This document shows, in pieces, positions 1-7,281 of a DNA stretch of 7,800 nucleotides. How positions within the stretch are numbered: position 1 is the stretch's first letter; every line of letters starts with the position of its first letter. Location: assembly GCA_009783395.1 (NCBI GenBank), contig WRHA01000329.1, positions 1 to 7,800 on the forward strand. The letters run 5' to 3'. This stretch comes from Defluviitaleaceae bacterium. Lineage in GTDB: Bacteria; Bacillota; Clostridia; Lachnospirales; WQUN01. The notes beneath the pieces are model-generated. The model had not been told where the DNA came from. It ran no database searches and saw only the letters and a list, made by a program, of their open reading frames with translations. The translations under genes and the position numbers were made by a program.

Positions 1-505
1 CGTTAGCGTAGGCACGGGAACCGCACTTGTTCAAGCCGATGAATCAGGCCTTACGCACATCGGCGGAAGCGGCGTCGGCGGCGGAATGCTTCTAAATCTC
101 TGCGAACGGTTTGCGGGCGTGCATTCGTTTGCGGGGGTTATGGAAATTGCCAAATCGGGCGACCTTTCCGCAATCGACCTGCGCCTTTCGGACATATCAA
201 GCGAAAAAATCGGAAATCTACCGCCGGATATAACCGTTTCGAACTTCGGCAATATGAGCGACAACGCAAAACCGGCCGATTTTGTACTCGGCTTTATCAA
301 CATGATTTTCGAAAGCATCGGCATGATGGCGGTATTTTCGACGCTAAACACTGAAATTAGAGACATCGTTCTTATCGGCGCGCTTTCTGCCGCCGACCAC
401 GCCGCCACGGCCTTTGCAAATTTGGAAAAAATCCATCCCGTGAAATTCCATATCCCCAAAGACGCGATTTTCGCGACAGCGGTAGGTGCAGCGTTATCGG
501 CTTGA
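1..505 (+). CDS. coaW: Type II pantothenate kinase, 3' part (5' end outside window)
   Basis: This is the C-terminal part of a type II pantothenate kinase (the Fumble/eukaryotic-like family), which phosphorylates pantothenate with ATP in the first step of coenzyme A synthesis in the cytosol. The frame is open from base 2 and gives 167 visible residues ending at TGA 503-505. Near the visible N-terminus is VSVGTGTAL (visible residues 1-9), followed by the glycine-rich GGSGVGGGM (21-29); this SxGTGT...GGxGxGGG pairing is characteristic of the ASKHA-fold type II kinases. Further on, SNFGN corresponds to the S-FG block of the family, and the C-terminus ends in ATAVGAAL, as usual. The N-terminal phosphate loop and the catalytic acid lie upstream of the window. 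The ATG at 86 is internal and not the start, since the motifs precede it. It is followed 18 nt later by the FabG-like gene in the same direction, suggesting an operon. I am confident of the family and less so of the exact substrate. Confidence 0.85.
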   Translation, partial: VSVGTGTALVQADESGLTHIGGSGVGGGMLLNLCERFAGVHSFAGVMEIAKSGDLSAIDLRLSDISSEKIGNLPPDITVSNFGNMSDNAKPADFVLGFINMIFESIGMMAVFSTLNTEIRDIVLIGALSAADHAATAFANLEKIHPVKFHIPKDAIFATAVGAALSA

Positions 506-513
506 TTTTGAAC

Positions 514-518
514 GGAGG
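514..518 (+). promoter_or_regulatory. Ribosome binding site of the FabG-like gene
   Basis: GGAGG lies 5 nt before a GTG at 524. An overlapping ATG at 522 is in another frame and does not open the conserved protein, so the GTG is chosen as the start. Confidence 0.7.
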
Positions 519-523
519 CGTAT

Positions 524-1252
524 GTGAAAACGATTCTGATTACAGGCTCGTCGCGGGGTATTGGATTTGCAATTGCAAAAAAATTTGCCGCACAGGGCAA
601 CAAGATAGTTTTAAACTGTCGCGAGGATGTTGCTCAGCTTGAACGAGCGGCGGCGGAAATTCAAGCAATCGAAAAAAACATACGCGCCATCCCTGCCGAC
701 GTCTCAAACTACGCCGAATGTGACAGACTTTTCACAGAAACGGAAGCCGAATTCGGCCCTGTCGAAATTTTAATCAACAATGCAGGCGCGGCGCATTTCG
801 GGCTTTTTTCAGAAATGAAGCTTTGCGAAATCGAAAAAATCCTTTCTGCAAACCTGCTCTCCGCGATACACGCATCCCATCGCGCCGTCCCAAACATGGT
901 GCGCGCAAAAGCGGGTTGTATCATAAATATTTCCTCGATTTGGGCAATAGCGGGCGCATCGTGTGAGGTGGTTTATTCCGCGGCAAAAGCGGGGATAAAC
1001 GGCTTCACAAAGGCACTCGCACGGGAGCTTGCGCCGTCCGGCATTCGTGTAAATGCAATCGCATGTGGCGCATTTGAAACTCGCATGAACGATCGCCTTT
1101 CGACACAAGAAAAAATCGCCTTCGCGGACGAAATTCCGCTCGGGCGATTTGGCGACCCCGCCGAGGCAGGCGAGTTGGCGGTATTTCTTGCATCCGATGC
1201 CGCAAGCTATTTAACAGGACAAATCATTCCGCTCGACGGCGGAGTTACATAG
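524..1252 (+). CDS. fabG: SDR-family oxidoreductase, FabG-like 3-oxoacyl-ACP reductase
   Basis: This 242-residue protein is a classical short-chain dehydrogenase/reductase, most like FabG, which reduces 3-oxoacyl-ACP with NADPH in fatty acid elongation. The Rossmann nucleotide motif TGSSRGIG is at residues 7-14, an acidic ADV at 58-60, NNAG at 85-88, and the catalytic set N110, S138, Y151 and K155 (YSAAK). The C-terminus LTGQIIPLDGGVT matches the FabG signature. R33 after the second beta strand fits NADP(H) preference (inference). One deviation is visible: the usual N-x-x-x-P-G after strand 6 reads NAIACG (177-182), with Cys in place of Pro. The length is normal. The start is GTG 524 with GGAGG 5 nt upstream. 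It follows the pantothenate kinase gene by 18 nt. No other fab genes are in view, so it may act on another carbonyl substrate; the SDR call is firm, the FabG role moderate. Confidence 0.85.
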   Translation: MKTILITGSSRGIGFAIAKKFAAQGNKIVLNCREDVAQLERAAAEIQAIEKNIRAIPADVSNYAECDRLFTETEAEFGPVEILINNAGAAHFGLFSEMKLCEIEKILSANLLSAIHASHRAVPNMVRAKAGCIINISSIWAIAGASCEVVYSAAKAGINGFTKALARELAPSGIRVNAIACGAFETRMNDRLSTQEKIAFADEIPLGRFGDPAEAGELAVFLASDAASYLTGQIIPLDGGVT

Positions 1253-1268
1253 GTTTTTTAGAGGTCGC

Positions 1269-2822
1269 CTACGTTTTGCGAGCAAAGAGCCGTTTTATTT
1301 CATCGCGTGAAATCGCGCCGGAAAGCAGTACCCCGAAAAAATAAATCGCGGCGAGAATAACAATCGAAACAGTAAGCCCAATACGAAGTCCCGCGGCTTC
1401 AAGAAAAAATCGGTCGGCGAGAAAACGTGCGACAAACCCTGCCACAACAGCCGTAGCAAGCGGTCGCAGAAACCACCGATTAAACGCCATTTCAATCGGC
1501 ATAAACTCTCGAATTTTCCGAAGCCCAAGAGCGATTACAACAACGAGCGACACAAGCCATCCGAAAATATAGGCGGTAAGCCCAAATTGCGGCACAAAGA
1601 GAAAGATAAACGTGATGCAAATCCCCGACGAAATCAGACTGTTTCGAAAAATAAACATCTGGCAACCCAGCCCGTTTAAAACGCCGGACAAAAGGATCTG
1701 CATATAAATAAAGGGAGCCATCACGCCGAGAAGCTGTAACATAAAGCCAATCGGCTGATTGTAAATCGCCATACCAAGCTCATGCGCAAAGAAAACAAAC
1801 AGCGATGCGGCACCCATGCCCGTCACTGACGCGAATAATAACGCCTTCGATGCGACCGACGAAATCCCCCGAAAATCCTTCGCCGCCGCCGCTTCTGCCA
1901 CGGCCGGAACAAGCGTCACACTAAGCGCGGTTAAAACTGCCGTCGGGAAAAATATCAGCGGCACCGCCATGCCTTGAATCCTTCCGAATTCGGCAATCGC
2001 CTCCGTCGCGGGCAAACCATACATTTGCAACCGCTGTGGAATAAGTACATTCTCCCACGCCGTAAGAAGCGACCCCGCAACACGATTTCCCGTAAGCGGC
2101 AAAGCCATGCCAAAAATAAGCCCAAGGGTTTGCGAAGACGTAAGTGTCGGCAACTTGTTCATCACCGCGCCCAACACAGCACGTCGCTTTTTTTTATGTA
2201 ATTTATACGCGACAAACACAAATCCAAACGAAAAGATCTCCTCGGCAACAATCGCAATCAACGCCGCCGCCGCCGCATATTCAAGCCCCCTCGGCACAAA
2301 CGCCGCCGCGATAAAATAAATCACTATCATGCGAACGATTTGTTCCAAAACTTGATTAAACGCGGGAATTTTCGCTTCCTGCAAGCCTATAAAATACCCG
2401 CGAAAACACGTTCCTGCCGCCATAAAAGGAAATGCCAGCGATAAAATTTGCAGAGGCAAAACTACTCGAGCGTCGCGGAAAAAATACTCTGCCAAAATTT
2501 CCGCCCCAAAATAAAGAGCGAATGTCAAAAACACACCCAGCACCGTTGTAATAACGACGCTCTGCTTTAACATTCGCGACATATTGCCAAATTCGCCCTT
2601 TGCACGCTCCTGTGCCGTAAGCTTCGAAACGGTCGTATTAAACCCCGCGCAAGCGATACTCCAAGCAAGCGTGTATACAGGCAAAATAAGCTGATACAGC
2701 CCCATGCCCTCCGCGCCCATGAGGTTCGACATGTAAATCCGATAAACGAACCCCAAAATCCGTGTAATAACACCCGCCGCGGTTAGAATTAACGCACCTG
2801 TTAAAATCTTCTTACGATTCAT
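1269..2822 (-). CDS. spoVB: SpoVB/MurJ-like polysaccharide flippase (MOP superfamily), stage V sporulation protein B-like
   Basis: This is an integral membrane protein of about 517 residues with many hydrophobic segments along its whole length, consistent with the roughly 14 helices of the MOP flippase superfamily. Such proteins flip lipid-linked sugars, including lipid II, across the cytoplasmic membrane for cell wall or spore cortex synthesis. Family signatures of the SpoVB/YtgP branch (numbered from the GTG reading) are ITRILGFVYRIYMS near 22-35, GAEGMGLYQL at 39-48, RGYFIGLQEAKIPAFNQ at 144-160 followed by LEQIVRM, and ENVLIPQRL at 260-268. I place the start at ATG 2822, preceded by GTGAGG with a short 3-nt spacing; an in-frame GTG at 2831 would add three residues (MRR) but has no evident ribosome binding site. 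It lies 71 nt after the lipoprotein gene on the same strand and converges on the FabG-like gene. SpoVB homologues also occur in non-sporulating Firmicutes, so sporulation is not proven. Confidence 0.88.
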   Translation of the reverse strand: MNRKKILTGALILTAAGVITRILGFVYRIYMSNLMGAEGMGLYQLILPVYTLAWSIACAGFNTTVSKLTAQERAKGEFGNMSRMLKQSVVITTVLGVFLTFALYFGAEILAEYFFRDARVVLPLQILSLAFPFMAAGTCFRGYFIGLQEAKIPAFNQVLEQIVRMIVIYFIAAAFVPRGLEYAAAAALIAIVAEEIFSFGFVFVAYKLHKKKRRAVLGAVMNKLPTLTSSQTLGLIFGMALPLTGNRVAGSLLTAWENVLIPQRLQMYGLPATEAIAEFGRIQGMAVPLIFFPTAVLTALSVTLVPAVAEAAAAKDFRGISSVASKALLFASVTGMGAASLFVFFAHELGMAIYNQPIGFMLQLLGVMAPFIYMQILLSGVLNGLGCQMFIFRNSLISSGICITFIFLFVPQFGLTAYIFGWLVSLVVVIALGLRKIREFMPIEMAFNRWFLRPLATAVVAGFVARFLADRFFLEAAGLRIGLTVSIVILAAIYFFGVLLSGAISRDEIKRLFARKT

Positions 2823-2838
2823 CCGCCTCACCCATAGA

Positions 2839-2867
2839 CATGTATATTACGAGGTGGACGAATTTAT
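2839..2867 (-). promoter_or_regulatory. Possible promoter for the flippase gene (sigma-E-like spacing, weak)
   Basis: On the minus strand, ATAAATT (2861-2867) is followed after 14 nt by TATACATG (2839-2846). This loosely resembles the -35/-10 pattern of the mother-cell sporulation sigma factor SigmaE, which controls spoVB in Bacillus subtilis. A vegetative reading, TTGAGA (2869-2874) with TAATAT (2844-2849), has a long 19-nt spacer. Either would leave a very short leader before ATG 2822. Read-through from the lipoprotein gene is equally possible. Confidence 0.2.
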
Positions 2868-2893
2868 TTCTCAAAAAATCGCCATGTTTTCTC

Positions 2894-4558
2894 CTATCGT
2901 ATTCTGCCCAGTGTCGCTCGTTCTACCGCATCCTGTCCATCGTCCGATATAAGCCAATCACGGATTAGCCGTTCCGGTGAATCTGCGGGTGAGTCTGCGC
3001 GGATTACTGCGTAATAATGGGTGGTGAGAGTGTATTCGCCGCTTGCGATTGTCTCAGAAGTTGGCGTAATTCCTTCAAAGCTCATCACTCTGATGCTATC
3101 AAGCGGCGGAACAACGGGCTGTTGTTGAAGAAAATAGTACACGGTGTAACCGATGGTGAATGTGTTTTCGGGCATATCGTACAGCACCCATGCATGATTT
3201 ATTGCGCCAAGCATATCCTCCATGCCGCCAATTTGATAAGGTGCAAGAGATTCGTGCATTTCTTCCTGACGCAAAACTAAGTTATCCATCAGCGTCTGTG
3301 AACCGGAGTGCAAATTGCGGTTAAGCGGGATAATCGCACCGTCCAAGCCGCCCAATTCCTCCCAGTTTGTTATGCTCCTGTCGGAGTAAATCGCCAAAAG
3401 TTGCTCCCGCGTGATGTCCGTAACGGGATTTTCCATGGAAGTCAAAAACACAAGGGCTTCCACGGCAACGGGGGTAAACTCCAACTCAATGCCCGATTCC
3501 TCTGCAATAGCGAGAGCCGCCGCAGAAGGCTCGGGAACAAGAATCAAATCCACATAGTTTCCGATAAGCAATTCATAGGACGGGATGGTACGCGCCGCGC
3601 CGGCAATCCAATACGGCGACCAATCCCACATGCTAATATGCATATCGTCCAATCCGCGCCCGGAGGCGTACATAGTCATGAAAATATTTTGCACAAGGGG
3701 GATTGTTGAAGTAGAGCCGTTTATGCGAGGAAAATTGCTTCCGTCAATGCCCAATGCGTCTGCCATTTCCGAAGGAGTCAGCGAAATCTCCGGTACATCA
3801 CCAAAGCGAATGCTCTCCAAAATGCCCCGCACTTGTGCATCCCGTTCCGCAAATATATCCGCCGGCGCAAACGTAACCGCATAATAAAATATTTGCGCGC
3901 CAAAATCCCGAACATCGCGTCCATCTTGCCGGAAAAAATATACTGCGGTGATATATTCGTCGTAGCGGCGTGGCGGCATAGTATCCCAGTCCCATGTGAG
4001 ATGCTCTTCCGGCGTGATGTCCCAGCCAATCCATTCCGATGATGTATGTTCGTAACGCACTACGATAATTCCGTTTTCTGTCACAAAAATATCGGAAGGT
4101 GAATCCGGTTGCACCCATGAATTTCGCGGAAGAAGCCCGGTCCAAAATTCATATTCCGAAGTGCGAACCCAACTCTCTAAATGTCCGGTTCCCTCGGACA
4201 GTTCAAATAAATAACGCCTAAAAAAATAGTCATCGGCAGAACCCTCAAACACAAGTATCGGGCCGCCCTGGTGACCTCTTCTGAAATCTTCCTGTCGCCA
4301 CCAACTACTTATTAAATTTTCCGGAGCTACAAAGCTCATCGAAAACTGCCTGATACCGTCCTCAAGCACATGATGACGATAACCACGCGGGACATCAACA
4401 TTGGGCGCAAAAGAGGGCGCAGCATCCTGCGAGGTTTCCGTGGGTGATGCGGATACATACGGTTCAGGCGTTGGAGCGGAATCATCTGAGTCGCCGCCAT
4501 TTCTGCCGCAGGAACTGAGCAACAACATGCCAAGCATTAGCAAACAAAGATATTTCAT
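2894..4558 (-). CDS. Lipoprotein with PstS-like substrate-binding C-terminal domain
   Basis: This is a 554-residue exported lipoprotein. Residues 1-17 form a lipoprotein signal peptide with lipobox L-S-S-C (C17), followed by a Gly/Asp/Ser/Pro-rich linker to about residue 56. Residues about 57-252 form a separate domain, rich in Trp, Tyr and Phe, starting near FSMSFVAPENL (72-82) and ending RGILESIRFGD (244-254); this outline is reminiscent of Mog1/PsbP/DcrB-like domains (inference, weak). Residues about 276-554 resemble the phosphate-binding protein PstS: INGSTSTIPL (279-288) at the ligand-binding loop, EALVFLTSMENPVTDIT (367-383), LLAIYSDRSITNWEELGG (387-404), NRNLHSGSQTLM (413-424). No pst permease or ATPase genes are adjacent, so the ligand is unknown; sensing or binding of an anion outside the membrane is a guess. 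AAAGGG (4567-4572) lies 8 nt before ATG 4558. A terminator hairpin lies immediately upstream. Confidence 0.8.
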   Translation of the reverse strand: MKYLCLLMLGMLLLSSCGRNGGDSDDSAPTPEPYVSASPTETSQDAAPSFAPNVDVPRGYRHHVLEDGIRQFSMSFVAPENLISSWWRQEDFRRGHQGGPILVFEGSADDYFFRRYLFELSEGTGHLESWVRTSEYEFWTGLLPRNSWVQPDSPSDIFVTENGIIVVRYEHTSSEWIGWDITPEEHLTWDWDTMPPRRYDEYITAVYFFRQDGRDVRDFGAQIFYYAVTFAPADIFAERDAQVRGILESIRFGDVPEISLTPSEMADALGIDGSNFPRINGSTSTIPLVQNIFMTMYASGRGLDDMHISMWDWSPYWIAGAARTIPSYELLIGNYVDLILVPEPSAAALAIAEESGIELEFTPVAVEALVFLTSMENPVTDITREQLLAIYSDRSITNWEELGGLDGAIIPLNRNLHSGSQTLMDNLVLRQEEMHESLAPYQIGGMEDMLGAINHAWVLYDMPENTFTIGYTVYYFLQQQPVVPPLDSIRVMSFEGITPTSETIASGEYTLTTHYYAVIRADSPADSPERLIRDWLISDDGQDAVERATLGRIR

Positions 4559-4566
4559 TTATTCAT

Positions 4567-4572
4567 CCCTTT
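4567..4572 (-). promoter_or_regulatory. Ribosome binding site of the lipoprotein gene
   Basis: AAAGGG on the minus strand, 8 nt before ATG 4558. It begins within two bases of the end of the U-tract of the upstream terminator. Confidence 0.65.
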
Positions 4573-4573
4573 C

Positions 4574-4617
4574 AAAAAAATCGGTGATGTTAGCGCCACA
4601 CTAACCTCACCGATTTT
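4574..4617 (-). terminator. Rho-independent terminator ending the atp operon
   Basis: The arms 4577-4593 and 4601-4617 pair over 17 positions with one mismatch (T4588 against C4606) around a 7-nt loop (4594-4600). In minus-strand RNA the stem is followed by a run of seven U (complement of A4574-A4580, four of which pair with the 5' arm). The glycine-zipper gene stop codon is 6 nt upstream, so the hairpin closes that transcription unit. The stem is nearly symmetric, but only the minus strand has the long U run; the + strand has only TTTTG. Confidence 0.9.
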
Positions 4618-4623
4618 GTAATT

Positions 4624-4836
4624 TTAATTCTTCTCGCTGTTGCCTTTTTTCTTAATGCCGGCGTCAATTGCCGCACCGATGCCCGTCCCGACGGCAAGCC
4701 CAACAGCAGCACCAATTGCAATATTATCAAACCCAATCATGCCAAATGCTGCCCCGAAAACGATACCTAATACCACACCCGATGCCGTATACTTACCGAC
4801 CGATTTCGATTCTTTTTTCTTATCATCCTCGCTCAC
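4624..4836 (-). CDS. Small double glycine-zipper membrane protein
   Basis: This 70-residue protein has a charged N-terminus (SEDDKKKESKS), two hydrophobic segments (about 18-35 and 39-57) and a lysine-rich tail (IKKKGNSEKN). Each hydrophobic segment carries an exact GxxxGxxxGxxxG glycine zipper: G20, G24, G28, G32, and G42, G46, G50, G54, separated by a short FDN turn at 36-38. This predicts a tightly packed helical hairpin in the membrane that could oligomerise. The start is GTG 4836, with a near-perfect GGAGGTGA (4844-4851) 7 nt upstream. It begins 2 nt after the atpC stop, so it is probably co-transcribed and translationally coupled with ATP synthase, and the terminator follows directly. 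Similar small glycine-zipper proteins are widespread and uncharacterised in Firmicutes. No function is known to me; a role in ATP synthase assembly or membrane organisation is only suggested by position. It is not subunit c, since there is no conserved carboxylate in a second helix. Confidence 0.8.
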   Translation of the reverse strand: MSEDDKKKESKSVGKYTASGVVLGIVFGAAFGMIGFDNIAIGAAVGLAVGTGIGAAIDAGIKKKGNSEKN

Positions 4837-4838
4837 TT

Positions 4839-5279
4839 CTATTTCACCTCCGCACCCGCTACATCCAACTGCACCTGCATACGGTGAATATCATCGCGAT
4901 ATTTTTGCTTTTCGCCCAAATCGGCTGTTTCATCCATAAGACGCCTAAACTCCGCCATTTGCCCGGAAATTTTCCCCGCGTCAATTTCATCCGACTTATA
5001 CGCTGCATCAGATAAAATCGTTATGATATTATCACCCGCGTGCGCCACGCCGCCAAGAATCGCCATATGCCTTTCTTCATCCTCGTCAAAAATGCGCAAA
5101 ACACCATTGCCGAGAACCATCGAAATCGGCATACGATTCGGCAAAATACCTATATCACCCGTACTACAGCGCATAATCACCATGTCAACGGGTTTGTTAA
5201 ATTTATACGGGCTTTTGTCAGTCGCCATTGTCGGCGCGATTACCCGCAGTTCAACTTTTTTTCCTACTGCTTCAGCCAT
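4839..5279 (-). CDS. atpC: ATP synthase F1 epsilon subunit
   Basis: Epsilon is part of the F1 rotor stalk; it links gamma to the c-ring and can inhibit ATP hydrolysis. With the start at ATG 5279 the protein has 146 residues, close to the family norm. The N-terminal beta-sandwich covers about 7-88: KVELRVIAPT (8-17), GDIGILPNRMPI (41-52), LGNGVLRI (56-63), the ILGGVAH segment (74-80) and ITILSDAA (86-93). The C-terminal helical hairpin is about 97-139. The usual GILPxH has R49 instead of His. The ATP-binding motif I/L-D-x-x-R-A known from Bacillus epsilon reads I-D-A-G-K-I (99-104), so ATP sensing may be weak (inference). In-frame alternative starts are ATG 5312 (+11 residues) and GTG 5342 (+21 residues, preceded by GGTGA at long spacing). 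The extra residues resemble no epsilon N-terminus I know, and no start has a strong Shine-Dalgarno site. It follows atpD after 123 nt and precedes the glycine-zipper gene by 2 nt. Confidence 0.88.
   Translation of the reverse strand: MAEAVGKKVELRVIAPTMATDKSPYKFNKPVDMVIMRCSTGDIGILPNRMPISMVLGNGVLRIFDEDEERHMAILGGVAHAGDNIITILSDAAYKSDEIDAGKISGQMAEFRRLMDETADLGEKQKYRDDIHRMQVQLDVAGAEVK
4844..4851 (-). promoter_or_regulatory. Strong ribosome binding site for the glycine-zipper gene, inside the 3' end of atpC
   Basis: GGAGGTGA on the minus strand, 7 nt before GTG 4836. It lies within the last codons of atpC and decides in favour of the GTG start. Confidence 0.8.
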
Positions 5280-5304
5280 GTTTTCGCCACTCGCCAAACG
5301 CCTA

Positions 5305-5320
5305 AGTTTCATCTGAAACT
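5305..5320. repeat. Short inverted repeat in the atpD-atpC spacer
   Basis: AGTTTCA (5305-5311) and TGAAACT (5314-5320) are perfect 7-bp inverted arms around 2 bases. As RNA this would form about 5 pairs with a 6-nt loop. It covers the alternative atpC start codon ATG 5312. There is no U-tract, so it is not a terminator. Confidence 0.45.
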
Positions 5321-5359
5321 CGTCGCTCGCGTTCCTTCCCACGAGAATTTATTTCACCG

Positions 5360-6833
<1,474 letters not shown>

Positions 6834-7274
6834 TTAGAACCTTCTTATAAACGCCGTTTTCTCATTCATATCGAACCCGCATCGCTCATAAAAGCGCAAC
6901 GTGCCTTCTTCCTTCGATCCGGTCATCAGCATAATTTTGTAACAGTGTTTTGACTGTGCAATTTCACTCGCATGTTCCATTAAAACAGAAGCGTAACCTT
7001 TTCGGCGAAAACCGGAGTGAGTAACAACATTTTCAATGACTGCATACGGTCGCAAACTGTAGGTTAAATTTTTTATCACTACGAGGGTAACAGAAACCAC
7101 GACCTTGCCGTCAACTTCGCCAACCAACAAATGATAATCGGGATTTTCAATCAATGTTTTTAACAAATTCGTCCATTTTTCAGCATCCAAGATTTCCTCT
7201 GTGACGCGCAAATGCTTCGTATACAACTCATGCAAATCATTAATATCGTGCAAAAGAGCTTCGCGGCAAACCAT
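6834..7274 (-). CDS. GNAT-family N-acetyltransferase inserted between atpG and atpD
   Basis: This 146-residue protein has the GNAT acetyl-CoA fold; it should transfer an acetyl group to an amine on a small molecule, peptide or protein, substrate unknown. The N-terminal helices (EALLHDINDLHELYTKHL, 5-22) are typical of GNATs. Motif A is VIENVVTHSGFRRKGYA (79-95), with the pyrophosphate-binding R-R-K-G-Y-A at 90-95. Motif B ends in the common GTLRFYERCGF (124-134). ATG 7274 is chosen because it aligns with the start of the fold; an in-frame GTG at 7337 would overlap atpG by more than 50 nt. No clear Shine-Dalgarno site precedes it. It starts 7 nt after the atpG stop, so translation probably depends on ribosomes finishing atpG. 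It ends 15 nt before atpD, in the same direction. atpG and atpD are normally adjacent, so the gene is an unusual insertion. The family is clear and the role is unknown. Confidence 0.87.
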   Translation of the reverse strand: MVCREALLHDINDLHELYTKHLRVTEEILDAEKWTNLLKTLIENPDYHLLVGEVDGKVVVSVTLVVIKNLTYSLRPYAVIENVVTHSGFRRKGYASVLMEHASEIAQSKHCYKIMLMTGSKEEGTLRFYERCGFDMNEKTAFIRRF

Positions 7275-7281
7275 GGCGCAT

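Noticed and set aside
31..603. 190-codon minus-strand frame opposite the pantothenate kinase gene
   Set aside because: The + strand frame carries clear kinase motifs; the minus frame crosses two real genes and has no family features.
1253..1290. Possible bidirectional terminator between the convergent fabG-like and spoVB-like genes
   Set aside because: Only a short TTTTTT run and a 5-bp inverted repeat (TTTGC GA GCAAA, 1275-1286, within the flippase coding end) are present; no stem followed by a U-tract was found.
2260..2280. GCC-type triplet run
   Set aside because: It encodes the Ala-rich stretch of a transmembrane segment in the flippase (AAAAA at 185-190) and fits ordinary codon use.
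2871..2885. Four-codon reading frame MAIF with a good ribosome binding site after the lipoprotein gene
   Set aside because: It is too short to call a gene and has no hairpin arrangement supporting a regulatory leader peptide; noted only under the spoVB upstream region.
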